Below are positions 17,749 through 26,227 of a stretch of DNA of 43,786 nucleotides, piece by piece. Positions within the stretch are counted from its first letter, which is position 1. Each line of letters starts with the position of its first letter. The notes below the pieces were generated by a model, which was not told where the DNA came from, did no database searches, and was given only the letters and a program-made list of their open reading frames with translations. This DNA comes from Mangrovicoccus sp. GTDB lineage: Bacteria > Pseudomonadota > Alphaproteobacteria > Rhodobacterales > Rhodobacteraceae. The DNA lies in the NCBI GenBank assembly GCA_025800345.1, contig JAOXSB010000108.1, forward strand, positions 1-43,786. The letters run 5' to 3'. The translations under genes were made by a program, and so were the position numbers.

Positions 17749-17961
17749 ATGATCATGTGTTCTTGCAATCGTATCGGCTCGGGCACGTTGAAAAGCACCA
17801 TCGCGGCAATCCTCAAGGAGGATCCGCAAGCAGTGATCACGCCGGGGCGTTTGTTTCACCGCGCGGGCTATCGCTTCACATGCGGGTGCTGCGTCGAGCT
17901 GATCACCGAGTTGATCGACGCGAATTTGCATACCCAGGCACAAGCCAACCAAGGAGAGTAG
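17749..17961 (+). CDS. bfd: Bacterioferritin-associated ferredoxin (Bfd-like)
   Basis: A 70-residue (2Fe-2S)-binding protein. The N-terminal C-S-C and the central CGCC (ligands spaced C-x-C and C-x2-C) match the Bfd/BFD-like domain. The helical core [15 protein letters not shown], then [17 protein letters not shown], fits the fold. Bfd reduces bacterioferritin iron for release. It starts 21 bases after modC with a GGAGAA upstream of ATG 17749; ATG 17755 is an alternative. bfr begins 1 base after the stop codon. Confidence 0.8.
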   Translation: MIMCSCNRIGSGTLKSTIAAILKEDPQAVITPGRLFHRAGYRFTCGCCVELITELIDANLHTQAQANQGE

Positions 17962-17962
17962 A

Positions 17963-18451
17963 ATGAAGGGCAGCGAAAAGGTTATTGAGTATCTCAATAA
18001 ATCCATCCGCCACGAACTGACGGCTGTAAACCAGTACTGGCTGCACTTCCGGCTGCAAGAGGATTGGGGATTTGCGAAAATCGCCAAGAAAAGCCGCGAG
18101 GAATCTATCGAAGAGATGACTCATGCGGATGAGTTGATCGCCCGCGTAATTCAGCTCGAAGGCCACCCCAATCTGCAAGTGCTGGACCCGCTGCGCATCG
18201 GCGAAAATCTGAAAGAAACGCTCGAATGTGATCTTGCGGCAGAATATTCGGCCCATGCCCTATATAAAGAGGCACGGGAAGTTTGCCGTGACGAAGGTGA
18301 TTATGTCTCCATGGCGCTGTTTGAAAAGCTCCTGGATGCGGAAGAAGGCCATATCGACTTCTTGGAAACCCAGCTCTCGCTGATGGGCTCGATCGGAGAA
18401 GAGAACTTTGGCCAATTGAATGCGGTTTCTGCAGATCAAGCCGAAGGCTGA
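17963..18451 (+). CDS. bfr: Bacterioferritin
   Basis: A 162-residue bacterioferritin. The ferroxidase ligands are seen in [10 protein letters not shown] (E18), [10 protein letters not shown] (Glu, His and the haem-binding Met) and the distal GHIDFLETQ region. It stores iron in a 24-subunit shell. Its place directly after bfd and inside the nif series suggests an iron reservoir for nitrogenase assembly. SD AAGGAG is 7 bases upstream. The protein is of the usual length. Confidence 0.95.
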   Translation: MKGSEKVIEYLNKSIRHELTAVNQYWLHFRLQEDWGFAKIAKKSREESIEEMTHADELIARVIQLEGHPNLQVLDPLRIGENLKETLECDLAAEYSAHALYKEAREVCRDEGDYVSMALFEKLLDAEEGHIDFLETQLSLMGSIGEENFGQLNAVSADQAEG

Positions 18452-18471
18452 TCTGAACAAGAGATAAGGCG

Positions 18472-18515
18472 GCCGGGCTCAGCCCGGCGACGCCCCTTGG
18501 CGGGGCAAGCCCGCC
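18472..18515 (+). other. Adjacent GC-rich hairpins between bfr and rpoN
   Basis: GCCGGGC (18472-18478) pairs with GCCCGGC (18482-18488). GCCCC (18492-18496) can pair with GGGGC (18502-18506), or GGCGGG (18499-18504) with CCCGCC (18510-18515). The last two share bases, so they exclude each other. No T run follows. It may limit readthrough into rpoN or stabilise the upstream mRNA. Confidence 0.4.
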
Positions 18516-18577
18516 GCAAAGACCCTAGCCCGCTTGGCCCGCAAGCCTGGAGGGCGCAGCAATGGTACGTGATTAAG

Positions 18578-19873
18578 ATGGAACAGCTTCAGACATTATC
18601 CCAAAAAATGACCCTCGCCATGAGCGGTCAAATGCTGACATCACTGTCTATTCTGGGAATGTCTTCTGGCGATTTAGCGTCCTATATCGCTGAAAAAGCC
18701 AGCGCAAACCCATCTATTCAATACAATCCCCCACGCGCACCCGCGGCCAATGGCGAAACCTTTGATGCCACAGCGGCCCTGGCGTCGGACCGGCCCAGCC
18801 TTTTGGCCCATGTCACCGATCAGATTGATTTGGCCTTCGCGCCAGGTTCGGTGGAACATCGCTTGGCCCTGGGGTTTGCTGAGGTGCTCGAGCCCACCGG
18901 TTGGATCGGTGCGGCGGTTGAAACTGTGGCCATGCATACGGGCACGTCCGAGAAATTGGCCGGTGACGTGTTGGACCGTCTGCAAAGTTTTGAACCCACC
19001 GGGATATTCGCCCGTTCCCTGGCCGAATGCCTGAAATTGCAAGCCCGCGAAACCGATGCTTTGACCTGGGAACTAGAAGCCCTGATCGACAATCTTGATT
19101 TGCTGGCCGATGGGCGCAATCAAGAATTGGCCGATATTTGCGATTGCGAAGTGTCGGATTTGCCCGAAATCGCGGGGCAATTGCGCGGCTATAACCCCAA
19201 ACCGGGGCTGGCTTATGCCCATGATGGCCCGCCGATCTTCCCGCCAGATCTGATTGCCAAACGCAGCAAAGACGGCTGGACCGTCGAGTTGAACCGCGCG
19301 GTGTCTCATGTGATCACCATCAGCCCTGATCGTTTGCCGTCTGGTGAAATGGATAGCGAAGCCCGCGCTTTTCGCCGCCGCGCTTTATCCGAAGCAAAGC
19401 AGCTTAGCCAAGCCTTAGAGCGGCGGGGGGAAACCTTGCTGCGCACTGGCGCGGTTTTGGTGGCGCGGCAAGGGACGTTTTTGGATGAAGGGCGGGCACA
19501 TCTGGTGCCGCTCTCTCTGGAAGATGTGGCCGAAGAGCTTGAACTGCACCCATCAACCATCAGCCGAGCAACATCGGGCCGGATGATCGACACGCCACGG
19601 GGCGCGATCCCGCTGCGATCCTTTTTCAGCCGCGCGGTGCCAACTGCCCGCGGACGGCCAGCCGCATCGCAAGATGCTGCGGTGGCTTTCGTGGCCAAAG
19701 CCATCTCTGAAGAAGATCCCTCCACCCCGTTGACCGATGACGCCATCGCCGCATTGGGCAAGGCCCAGGGCTTTGCCTTTGCACGTAGAACGGTCGCGAA
19801 ATATCGAGGGATTCTTGGAATTGCCTCTTCCTATCAACGCAAACAGCGCGCCGCGGCGATCTGCGTAGGCTGA
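18578..19873 (+). CDS. rpoN: RpoN, sigma54 factor (nif-linked copy)
   Basis: A 431-residue sigma54. Region I (1-50, rich in Gln/Leu/Met) binds activators, the core-binding domain is central, and LHPSTISRATSGRM near 323-336 is part of the DNA-binding region. The RpoN box is at 402-411 and reads ARRTVAKYRG, with Gly in the last place where most sigma54 proteins have Glu. The start is ATG 18578; GTG 18569 in frame is possible. It sits between bfr and nifA, as rpoN sits near nif genes in Rhodobacter. It recognises the four -24/-12 promoters found in this window. Confidence 0.94.
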   Translation: MEQLQTLSQKMTLAMSGQMLTSLSILGMSSGDLASYIAEKASANPSIQYNPPRAPAANGETFDATAALASDRPSLLAHVTDQIDLAFAPGSVEHRLALGFAEVLEPTGWIGAAVETVAMHTGTSEKLAGDVLDRLQSFEPTGIFARSLAECLKLQARETDALTWELEALIDNLDLLADGRNQELADICDCEVSDLPEIAGQLRGYNPKPGLAYAHDGPPIFPPDLIAKRSKDGWTVELNRAVSHVITISPDRLPSGEMDSEARAFRRRALSEAKQLSQALERRGETLLRTGAVLVARQGTFLDEGRAHLVPLSLEDVAEELELHPSTISRATSGRMIDTPRGAIPLRSFFSRAVPTARGRPAASQDAAVAFVAKAISEEDPSTPLTDDAIAALGKAQGFAFARRTVAKYRGILGIASSYQRKQRAAAICVG

Positions 19874-20107
19874 GTGTTTTACTAGGGGTTATTGCAATGC
19901 ATGGGAAATATGCAGCCCCCGGAAAAGCCCCAAGCATCTGCCTAGAATGCAGACATTCATTGCACTGAATTTGGCATAGATCCGCCTGCCGCCGGGTCAA
20001 ACTTGCCAATAGACTTACGAGGTCGCCACCATGAACGGTATACAGGGCTTACAAAGCCATAAGACTCGCAAGATCCCTTCAATTATCAACTCTAAGGAGT
20101 GCTGTTC

Positions 20108-21895
20108 ATGGGTGAACAGGCGACAAAGGATTTTCTTGACCGCCCGAGTACGACCCGAGTGACTGCCGCGCCTGAAATGACCACGCCGCGGGCCGAGCGC
20201 CTGACGCTCGATGCGATTTACGAGATCGCAAAAACCCTCACGAGTGCGCCAGATCCGATCGCGGATATGCCATCCGTGCTCAATGTTCTGTCTTCATTTA
20301 TTGGTTTGAAACATGGCGCGCTTGCGCTGCTGAGTCAGCCAGACGATCATGGCTCTCAAGGCGCTGTGAACCCCTATATCATCGCCGCCTCAACCCATGG
20401 GACCCAAGATCAAGGGGCTGCCAATGATGCCATTCCCGAGCCCGTGGCCCGGATGGTTTTCCGCACCGGCGTGCCGCTGTTTTCCTGGGATCCGGCCAGC
20501 GAATTTGGTGCCGATTGCCTCCCCCCTTATATCCAAGGCAAAGACGTGGCCCTACTTGCCGTACCATTGCGCGGACAGGGCGAGACACCTTTGGTGGTGG
20601 GTGTGCTCTGCGCTTACCGCTATATTGACGATGGATATGGCCGCGGATCGGATGATGATCTGGGCGTCTTGACCATGGTAAGCTCGCTGCTGGAACAATC
20701 CTTGCGCTTTCGCCAATTGATCGTGCGGGACCGCGAGCGCACCATGCGCGATGCCCGCCGCGCCATTTCCGAAGCCCGCTCATTGCGCGAAACCGTCGTG
20801 GCGCAAAAAGGCGCGGATATTGAGGGCATTATCGGCTCCAGCCCCGAGATCAAGAATGTAATCCACCAGATCAGCAAAGTGGCCGAAACGCGGGCCTCTG
20901 TGCTGCTGCGCGGGGAAAGCGGCACTGGTAAAGAGCTGTTCGCCCGCGCCATTCACGCCCTGAGTGATCGCAAAAAAGCCCCCTTTGTGCGGGTCAACTG
21001 CGCCGCGCTCAGCCCCACCTTGTTGGAATCCGAGCTTTTCGGCCACGAAAAAGGGGCCTTTACCGGGGCGCAAAGCCTCAAGAAAGGCCGCTTTGAATTG
21101 GCCGATGGGGGCACGCTGTTCCTGGACGAGATCGGCGAGATTGGGCCGGAATTTCAGGCCAAGCTGCTGCGCGTCTTGCAAGAGGGTGAATTTGAACGGG
21201 TAGGGGGCACCAAGACCATCAAAACTGATGTGCGTTTGGTCTCTGCCACCAATAAAGATCTCGAACAAGCGGTCGCCGAAGGCTCGTTCCGCGCCGATCT
21301 TTATTTCCGCATTTGCGTGGTGCCCATTGTGCTGCCCGCCCTGCGGGAGCGTCCTGGGGATATCATGCCCTTGGCGCAGCATTTCTTGGACAAGTTCAAT
21401 TCGCAAAACGGCACGGAACTGCATTTTGCCAATGAAGCGTTCAAAACCATCTGCCAGTGTAAATTCCCTGGCAATGTGCGCGAATTGGAAAACTGCGTTT
21501 ACCGCGCTGCGGCCATGTCCGATGGCGAAGTGATCTTGGGCGAAGAAATGGCCTGCAATCAAAACGCTTGCTTGTCGGCAGAGCTATGGCGACTGCAAAG
21601 TGGCGACAGCTCTCCCATTGGTGGGCTGGCCGCGGGTTTGGTGGTCACGCCGACAGTGGCGCCCACAGTCGCGGCCCCCCCGTCGATGGCCGCCCCGGCT
21701 GCATCATCGCCCCCAGCCGGTTGCCCGGTTCAGCCGCAGCCGCGCAAAACCGCCAATACCGCGCGCGAAGAACTGATCAGCGCCATGGAACAGGCCGGTT
21801 GGGTGCAAGCCAAAGCCGCCCGTCTGTTGGGCATGACCCCGCGCCAAATCTCCTATGCTTTGAAAAAACACGGCATCGAGATTCAAAAATTCTAA
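20108..21895 (+). CDS. nifA: NifA, sigma54-dependent nif activator (oxygen-sensitive type)
   Basis: A 595-residue bacterial enhancer-binding protein. A GAF domain (about 35-200) is followed by the AAA+ domain with Walker A GESGTGKE (269-276), GAFTGA (316-321, contacts RpoN) and Walker [12 protein letters not shown]. The Cys set C451-x11-C463-x19-C483-x4-C488 is the exact spacing of oxygen-sensitive NifA proteins. A Pro/Ala-rich linker (about 510-545) leads to a Fis-type helix-turn-helix at the C-terminus. ATG 20108 has AAGGAG (20094-20099) at the right distance; the GTG at 20099 overlaps that site. The 234 bases before it show no clear sigma54 promoter. Confidence 0.96.
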   Translation: MGEQATKDFLDRPSTTRVTAAPEMTTPRAERLTLDAIYEIAKTLTSAPDPIADMPSVLNVLSSFIGLKHGALALLSQPDDHGSQGAVNPYIIAASTHGTQDQGAANDAIPEPVARMVFRTGVPLFSWDPASEFGADCLPPYIQGKDVALLAVPLRGQGETPLVVGVLCAYRYIDDGYGRGSDDDLGVLTMVSSLLEQSLRFRQLIVRDRERTMRDARRAISEARSLRETVVAQKGADIEGIIGSSPEIKNVIHQISKVAETRASVLLRGESGTGKELFARAIHALSDRKKAPFVRVNCAALSPTLLESELFGHEKGAFTGAQSLKKGRFELADGGTLFLDEIGEIGPEFQAKLLRVLQEGEFERVGGTKTIKTDVRLVSATNKDLEQAVAEGSFRADLYFRICVVPIVLPALRERPGDIMPLAQHFLDKFNSQNGTELHFANEAFKTICQCKFPGNVRELENCVYRAAAMSDGEVILGEEMACNQNACLSAELWRLQSGDSSPIGGLAAGLVVTPTVAPTVAAPPSMAAPAASSPPAGCPVQPQPRKTANTAREELISAMEQAGWVQAKAARLLGMTPRQISYALKKHGIEIQKF

Positions 21896-21924
21896 CCTCT
21901 CTCAAGTGACCTTGAGGAAAGCCC

Positions 21925-21953
21925 AAGCGCCCTGCCAAATCGGTGGGGCGCTT
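21925..21953 (+). terminator. Terminator-like hairpin after nifA
   Basis: A perfect 8-bp stem AAGCGCCC (21925-21932) with GGGCGCTT (21946-21953), followed by GTCCGTTT. A second small hairpin (CTCAAG at 21901-21906, CTTGAG at 21911-21916) lies directly after the stop. The weak T tail lowers confidence. Confidence 0.5.
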
Positions 21954-21978
21954 GTCCGTTTGCCATATGACAATCTCA

Positions 21979-21994
21979 TGTCGCATATCTGACG
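21979..21994. promoter_or_regulatory. Candidate NifA upstream activator site of nifB
   Basis: TGT-N10-ACG, one mismatch from TGT-N10-ACA, centred about 85 bases before the -24 element, a typical distance. Confidence 0.45.
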
Positions 21995-22063
21995 AAGCCC
22001 GACCTTAATGTCGCCTTTCACAGGGCGCTTTATAAATTTCAATATAAAACAATGACTTATATT

Positions 22064-22079
22064 TGGCACACTGGTTGCT
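22064..22079 (+). promoter_or_regulatory. Sigma54 (-24/-12) promoter of nifB
   Basis: TGGCAC-ACTGG-TTGCT, a full match to TGGCAC-N5-TTGCW, 39 bases before the nifB ATG. The AT-rich stretch 22031-22063 upstream would suit IHF binding. Confidence 0.9.
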
Positions 22080-22117
22080 TGTAATCCTTCTAAGAGACAG
22101 CAGGAAGGATACGCAAT

Positions 22118-23608
22118 ATGGCCGAGAATGTAGTTGCATTAGACTCATTGCAGATCGCTTCGCGAAATGCCCTCACGCAAGCAATGGAGAGCGATGGATG
22201 CTCTTCCTCCTCATGCGGCTCCTCGGATGCCCCAGAGGATATGGACCCAGAAACCTGGGCCAAAGTGAAAGACCATCCTTGTTACTCCGAGGAAGCACAC
22301 CACTATTTTGCCCGGATGCATGTGGCCGTTGCGCCTGCCTGTAATATCCAGTGCAACTATTGTAACCGCAAATATGACTGCGCCAATGAAAGCCGCCCTG
22401 GGGTGGTTTCCGAGCGTCTGACCCCAGAACAAGCCGCGCGCAAAGTGATCGCGGTGGCCAACGAGATCCCGCAGCTTTCCGTGCTGGGCATCGCAGGCCC
22501 TGGCGACAGTGCGTATGACTGGCGCAAAACCAAAGAAACCTTCCAGCGGGTGCAAGAGCAGTTGCCGGATATCAAGCTGTGCCTGTCGACCAATGGTCTG
22601 GCGCTGCCGGATCATGTCGATGAACTGCTCGACATGAATATCGACCATGTGACCCTCACCATTAACATGATCGATCCGCAGATCGGCACCGAGATCTATC
22701 CTTGGATTTTCTGGGAACACAAACGCCGCCACGGTCTGGAAGCCAGCCAGATCCTGCATGAGCGTCAGATGCAGTCGCTGGACATGCTGCATGAGCGCGG
22801 CATCCTTGTGAAGGTGAACTCGGTGATGATCCCGGGCATCAACGACAAGCACCTGCTTGAAGTGAACAAGGAAGTGAAGAAACGCGGCGCGTTCCTCCAC
22901 AATATCATGCCGCTGATTTCCGCCGCCGAATTCGGCACCGTCTTTGGCCTGAACGGTCAGCGGGGCCCGAACGCTGCAGAGCTGAAAGAACTGCAAGACG
23001 CTTGTGCCGGCGGTGCCAACTTGATGCGCCATTGCCGTCAATGTCGCGCCGATGCGGTTGGGCTTTTGGGTGAAGACCGCGGCCAGGAATTCACCATGGA
23101 TCTGGTGCCTGATGAGGTGACCTATGATCCTGAAAAGCGTGAAACCTATCGCGAATGGGTCAAGAAGGAACGCGAAGACCGCCGCGTCGCCGCCGAAAGC
23201 GCCAAGGCTGAAACCGTTGCCAGCGTCGCCGAGGAAGCAGGCGCCATGCTTGTGGCCGTGGCCACCAAAGGCGGCGGCCGCATCAACCAGCATTTCGGTC
23301 ACGCGACCGAATTCCAGATCTTCGAAGTGGATGCCGAAGGCGTGCGCTTTGTCACCCATCGCCGGTGCGACAACTATTGTGTCGGTGGCTATGGCGAAGA
23401 AGACAAGCTGGAACTGGTGATCAAGACGCTGGAAGGGATCGACACCATCCTTTGCGCCAAGATCGGCGATTGTCCCCGCGAAGATCTTGCTGCGGCAGGC
23501 ATCACCGCGATCCAGGACTACGCCTATGACTATATCGAGACCGCTGTTTCTGCCGTGTATCGCGACCGCATGGGTCTGCCTTCGGCTGAAACCGCAGAAA
23601 TCGCCTAA
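22118..23608 (+). CDS. nifB: NifB, radical SAM enzyme of FeMo-cofactor synthesis
   Basis: A 496-residue NifB. The radical-SAM motif is C75-x3-C79-x2-C82 ([15 protein letters not shown]). The C-terminal part (about 375-485) is a NifX/NafY-like cofactor-binding domain ([20 protein letters not shown]). It fuses two 4Fe-4S clusters with carbide into NifB-co, the core of FeMo-co. The N-terminal segment is Ser-rich (SSSSCGSS). ATG 22118 has AGGAAGGA upstream. fdxN follows after 23 bases. Confidence 0.96.
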   Translation: MAENVVALDSLQIASRNALTQAMESDGCSSSSCGSSDAPEDMDPETWAKVKDHPCYSEEAHHYFARMHVAVAPACNIQCNYCNRKYDCANESRPGVVSERLTPEQAARKVIAVANEIPQLSVLGIAGPGDSAYDWRKTKETFQRVQEQLPDIKLCLSTNGLALPDHVDELLDMNIDHVTLTINMIDPQIGTEIYPWIFWEHKRRHGLEASQILHERQMQSLDMLHERGILVKVNSVMIPGINDKHLLEVNKEVKKRGAFLHNIMPLISAAEFGTVFGLNGQRGPNAAELKELQDACAGGANLMRHCRQCRADAVGLLGEDRGQEFTMDLVPDEVTYDPEKRETYREWVKKEREDRRVAAESAKAETVASVAEEAGAMLVAVATKGGGRINQHFGHATEFQIFEVDAEGVRFVTHRRCDNYCVGGYGEEDKLELVIKTLEGIDTILCAKIGDCPREDLAAAGITAIQDYAYDYIETAVSAVYRDRMGLPSAETAEIA

Positions 23609-23631
23609 GCCAGATCAGGAAAGGACAAGCC

Positions 23632-23826
23632 ATGGCCCTTCAAATCATCGTTCCCAATTGCACCGTCTGTGGCGCTTGTGAATTTGAATGCCCCAATGCG
23701 GCAATCTCATTCAAAAATGACACCTATGTCATTGATCCAGCGCTCTGCACGGAATGTGAGGGGGATTATGACTCTCCGCAATGTGCTGAGGTTTGTCCTG
23801 TTCCTGAAACCTGCGTGCCGGCCTAA
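23632..23826 (+). CDS. fdxN: FdxN, 2[4Fe-4S] ferredoxin
   Basis: A 64-residue bacterial-type ferredoxin. Cluster I uses C10, C13, C16 (plus C55), and cluster II uses C39, C42, C51 (plus C20), with the C-x2-C-x8-C-x3-C spacing of nif-type ferredoxins. FdxN is a likely electron donor to nitrogenase reductase, in line with the rnf operon in the same window. It is linked to nifB. A ninth Cys (C61) lies near the C-terminus. Confidence 0.94.
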   Translation: MALQIIVPNCTVCGACEFECPNAAISFKNDTYVIDPALCTECEGDYDSPQCAEVCPVPETCVPA

Positions 23827-23829
23827 GCC

Positions 23830-24585
23830 ATGCCCGAAGGGCCAGCACCGGTAGATTGGCAAGGTGGAGAGCTCGATTGCGGCGCGTGCACATATAGCGC
23901 GCGCCGTGAAACCGGGCAGTGTGGGTTGGGCTGGGCCTGTGTCCATGACCGCTATGCCAAACGCATCGAGCGCTTTTTTGTCTTAAACCCAGAGCTTGCC
24001 GATGAATGTCTCGGCATGCCCTATTTCGAAACCCGCATGAATGCAGCGCGCGTGGCCAATGTGTTTCGGTTGCCAGTGCTGCTGAAGGACCCCGATGCCG
24101 GGGTGCGGGCCATGGCGATCCTGCGCTTGCCGCGGGCGCAAGCCAAACGCCATATCAAAGATCCCGATCGGCGCATGCGCATTGCTGTGACCCATCGTTT
24201 GGAAACTCCAGATCTTTTGCCCATGCTCTCGGACAGTGACAGCTATGTGCGCTCCATCGCGGCGCGCCGGGCAGAGCCAGGCATGTTGCCCGTTGCCATC
24301 CCCGATGAGGATCCAGAAATCCGCCGCATCGTGGCCCGGCGCATCGGAGAAGACTGGCTCGACCGGTTCCGCAATGATGACGATCCATTGGTGCGCCGCG
24401 AAGCCGCCGAACGTCGCCCGGCGCTGTTTGTCGATGATCCCGATATGCGCGTGCGCCACTGCGTTGCCGATACTGGCGATGCGGAAACTGTCAGCGCGTT
24501 GCTAGACGACGAAGACGAATTCATCCGCGAAACCGCCCAAGCGCGGCTCGCCCAACTGCAGGAGGCCAATCATGTCCACCGATGA
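23830..24585 (+). CDS. LRV-type 4Fe-4S leucine-rich repeat variant protein
   Basis: A 251-residue protein. The N-terminal cluster domain has C17, C20, C31 and C37 (LDCGACTYSA and QCGLGWAC). The remainder is a chain of short helical repeats with patterns such as DPDRRMRIAVTHRL, then DSDSYVRSIAARRA, DEDPEIRRIVARRI and DDDPLVRREAAERR, each about 24 residues. This is the LRV protein family, known structurally from Azotobacter vinelandii and often encoded next to nifB. Its function is unknown. It starts 3 bases after fdxN and overlaps nifZ by 14 bases. Confidence 0.9.
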   Translation: MPEGPAPVDWQGGELDCGACTYSARRETGQCGLGWACVHDRYAKRIERFFVLNPELADECLGMPYFETRMNAARVANVFRLPVLLKDPDAGVRAMAILRLPRAQAKRHIKDPDRRMRIAVTHRLETPDLLPMLSDSDSYVRSIAARRAEPGMLPVAIPDEDPEIRRIVARRIGEDWLDRFRNDDDPLVRREAAERRPALFVDDPDMRVRHCVADTGDAETVSALLDDEDEFIRETAQARLAQLQEANHVHR

Positions 24586-24859
24586 TCGCGAAATCGAGGT
24601 CTATTCCCCGCCGATCTACATGCCGGGCGATAAGGTGATTTCGAAGAAAAACATCAAAAACGACGGCACCATGTATGACAAGGAAATCGGTGAGGTCGTC
24701 GTGAAAAAAGGCGATGTGGGCTATGTCCGCGATATCGGCGTCTTTTTGCAGCAATTCTATATCTATGCGGTCGATTTCGTGGATCGAAGCTCGATCGTCG
24801 GCATGCGCGGCCGGGAACTCACTCCTGTGGACGTGCAAAAAACGGAGGCCAACTCATGA
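24572..24859 (+). CDS. nifZ: NifZ, MoFe-protein maturation factor
   Basis: A 95-residue NifZ with the family pattern PPxYxPGDKVISKKNIKNDGTM (residues 13-34 region) and GDVGYVRDIGVFLQQFYIYAVDF. NifZ helps form the second P-cluster of the MoFe protein. Its start lies inside the LRV gene and its stop overlaps nifT by ATGA, showing tight coupling. Length is normal for the short form found in Rhodobacteraceae. Confidence 0.94.
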   Translation: MSTDDREIEVYSPPIYMPGDKVISKKNIKNDGTMYDKEIGEVVVKKGDVGYVRDIGVFLQQFYIYAVDFVDRSSIVGMRGRELTPVDVQKTEANS

Positions 24860-25071
24860 AGGTGATGATCCGCGATACCGCAAAAGGGCTCGAGATTTAC
24901 GTGCCCAAAAAAGACCTCGAAGAGATGGTCGTTGAAACCGAGTCCGACGCGATCTGGGGCGGCTGGGTGCGTTTGGCCAATGGTTGGGTGCTGCAATTGC
25001 CCGAGTTTGAGACCCCACCGAAATTGCCAATCACCGTCGAAGCCAAACGGCTCGCGGATGCGGAGGCCTAA
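24856..25071 (+). CDS. nifT: NifT/FixU small nif protein
   Basis: A 71-residue NifT/FixU protein. The core reads KVMIRDTAKGLEIYVPKKDLEE, then GGWVRLANGWVLQLPE. Its biochemical role is not known. It lies between nifZ and the SIR2-like gene, with a 3-base gap to the latter. Confidence 0.93.
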   Translation: MKVMIRDTAKGLEIYVPKKDLEEMVVETESDAIWGGWVRLANGWVLQLPEFETPPKLPITVEAKRLADAEA

Positions 25072-25074
25072 CCC

Positions 25075-25905
25075 ATGAGCGATCTGGATATTCTCTCTCG
25101 CGCTGTCGGGCAGATCGAAGACGGCAAAATGGTGCCGTATCTTGGACCTGGCGTTTCCGCGATTTCTGGGGGCACAGCGCCAACCTCGCCCCAAGCCTTG
25201 TGCGAAGTGATTGAATCCGAGGTACGCGTGCCGCGCCGCTCTCGGGGGAATATGTGGTCCGCCGCACAATATGTGGAAAGCCGCAAATTTCGCGCCACCG
25301 TGGATGACATCGTGCAGCGCGCCTTTGCCAATGATGATGGTGGCGTGAACCCGCTGCATGATTGGTTGGCGCGCGTGCGCCCGCCGATGATCGTCGATAC
25401 CTGGTATGATGACGGCTTGCTCAACGCCTTTGATGGCGATCGCTGGGGCTGGGTCCAAGGGGTCAGCCGCAATGGCGAATGGATCGAGATCTGGACCCGG
25501 GCCTATAATTCGGCCGGCGAAGAGGTCGACGCTGCGGATCCCAGCTGGCCGACACTGATCTACAAGCCCCATGGCATTGCCCGCAAAGGCTCTAGCATGT
25601 TAATCTCTGACAGCGATTATGTGGAAGTGCTGACCGAGATCGATATTCAAACGCCGATCCCCGAGGATGTGATGACCCGCCGCACCGGGCGTCCGTTCCT
25701 GTTCCTGGGCTGTCGCTTTGACGACCAGATGCTGCGCATCTTTGCCCGTCAGATCCTGAAGCGTTCTACCGATACCGGCCATGTGGCGGTGATCGAAGGC
25801 AAGCTGACCCGGATGGAGCAGCGCTTCCTCGAAGATCTGGGCATTCAACGCTTGGACTTGCCGCTTTCCGCGGTGGTAGATCTGCTGATGGTGCCCGAAG
25901 GCTAA
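25075..25905 (+). CDS. SIR2-like domain protein linked to nif genes
   Basis: A 276-residue protein with SIR2-type landmarks. The nucleotide-binding GPGVS is at 24-28, KPHG with the expected catalytic His is at 165-168, and LGCRFDD is at 211-217. The segment normally TTNYD reads VDTWYDDGLL: the Asn that takes part in NAD cleavage is replaced by Trp110. It is therefore unclear whether it hydrolyses NAD+. It is the last gene of the nifB-fdxN-LRV-nifZ-nifT series, 3 bases after nifT, and just before a strong terminator, so it is probably co-expressed with nitrogenase. Defence SIR2 proteins share the fold, but nothing else in the context suggests defence. Confidence 0.72.
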   Translation: MSDLDILSRAVGQIEDGKMVPYLGPGVSAISGGTAPTSPQALCEVIESEVRVPRRSRGNMWSAAQYVESRKFRATVDDIVQRAFANDDGGVNPLHDWLARVRPPMIVDTWYDDGLLNAFDGDRWGWVQGVSRNGEWIEIWTRAYNSAGEEVDAADPSWPTLIYKPHGIARKGSSMLISDSDYVEVLTEIDIQTPIPEDVMTRRTGRPFLFLGCRFDDQMLRIFARQILKRSTDTGHVAVIEGKLTRMEQRFLEDLGIQRLDLPLSAVVDLLMVPEG

Positions 25906-25935
25906 ACACAGCTTTAGATCAACCAGAATCTATAA

Positions 25936-25967
25936 CCATAAGGCCTTCCAGGCCTTATGGCTTTTTT
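25936..25967 (+). terminator. Rho-independent terminator of the nifB operon
   Basis: A perfect 11-bp stem (CCATAAGGCCT at 25936-25946, AGGCCTTATGG at 25950-25960) with a 3-base loop, followed by CTTTTTT. It ends the nif region on the plus strand. Confidence 0.93.
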
Positions 25968-26227
25968 ATGGCAAAGGCTTTGAGAGCTCCAGCAGCATCA
26001 AAATCTATTTTACCATAATCATCATTATAAAATACATCATATCATTCTTCATTCCCTGGGATATCTCATCAAAATCATCGCCGCGATATTTTCCGACTTA
26101 ATTTGTCGGATTGACTTATCAGAGTAAAACACTCAGAGTAATGCGAGCCGCTCTCAAATCAGAGAATCTTATGTTCACCGGCTCCTCGTAACCCGCGCGC
26201 AACATCGCGCCCAACGCCCTAGTGATA
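25968..26227 (+). promoter_or_regulatory. AT-rich control region before hemP
   Basis: No gene is visible here. The region is much richer in A/T than its neighbours. It holds a palindrome-like ATAAT-CATC-ATTAT near 26018-26031, an inverted repeat TCCGAC-N7-GTCGGA (26092-26110), a -35-like TTGACT (26111-26116), and two exact copies of TCAGAGTAA (26119-26127 and 26133-26141, 14 bases apart) plus a third imperfect copy (26159-26166). These could be operators for an iron-responsive repressor, which would fit the haem/iron genes downstream; which regulator is not known. Confidence 0.5.

Noticed and set aside
19874-20107. TTGGCATAGATCCGCC before nifA as a sigma54 promoter
   Set aside because: The -24 part is close, but no GC lies at the required -12 distance.
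22211-23359. A 382-codon minus-strand frame opposite nifB
   Set aside because: It is antisense to the radical-SAM gene and has no recognisable family or ribosome site.
25075-25905. SIR2-like gene as part of a phage-defence system
   Set aside because: It has no partner such as Argonaute, HerA or TIR nearby, is coupled to nifT, and ends at the nif operon terminator.
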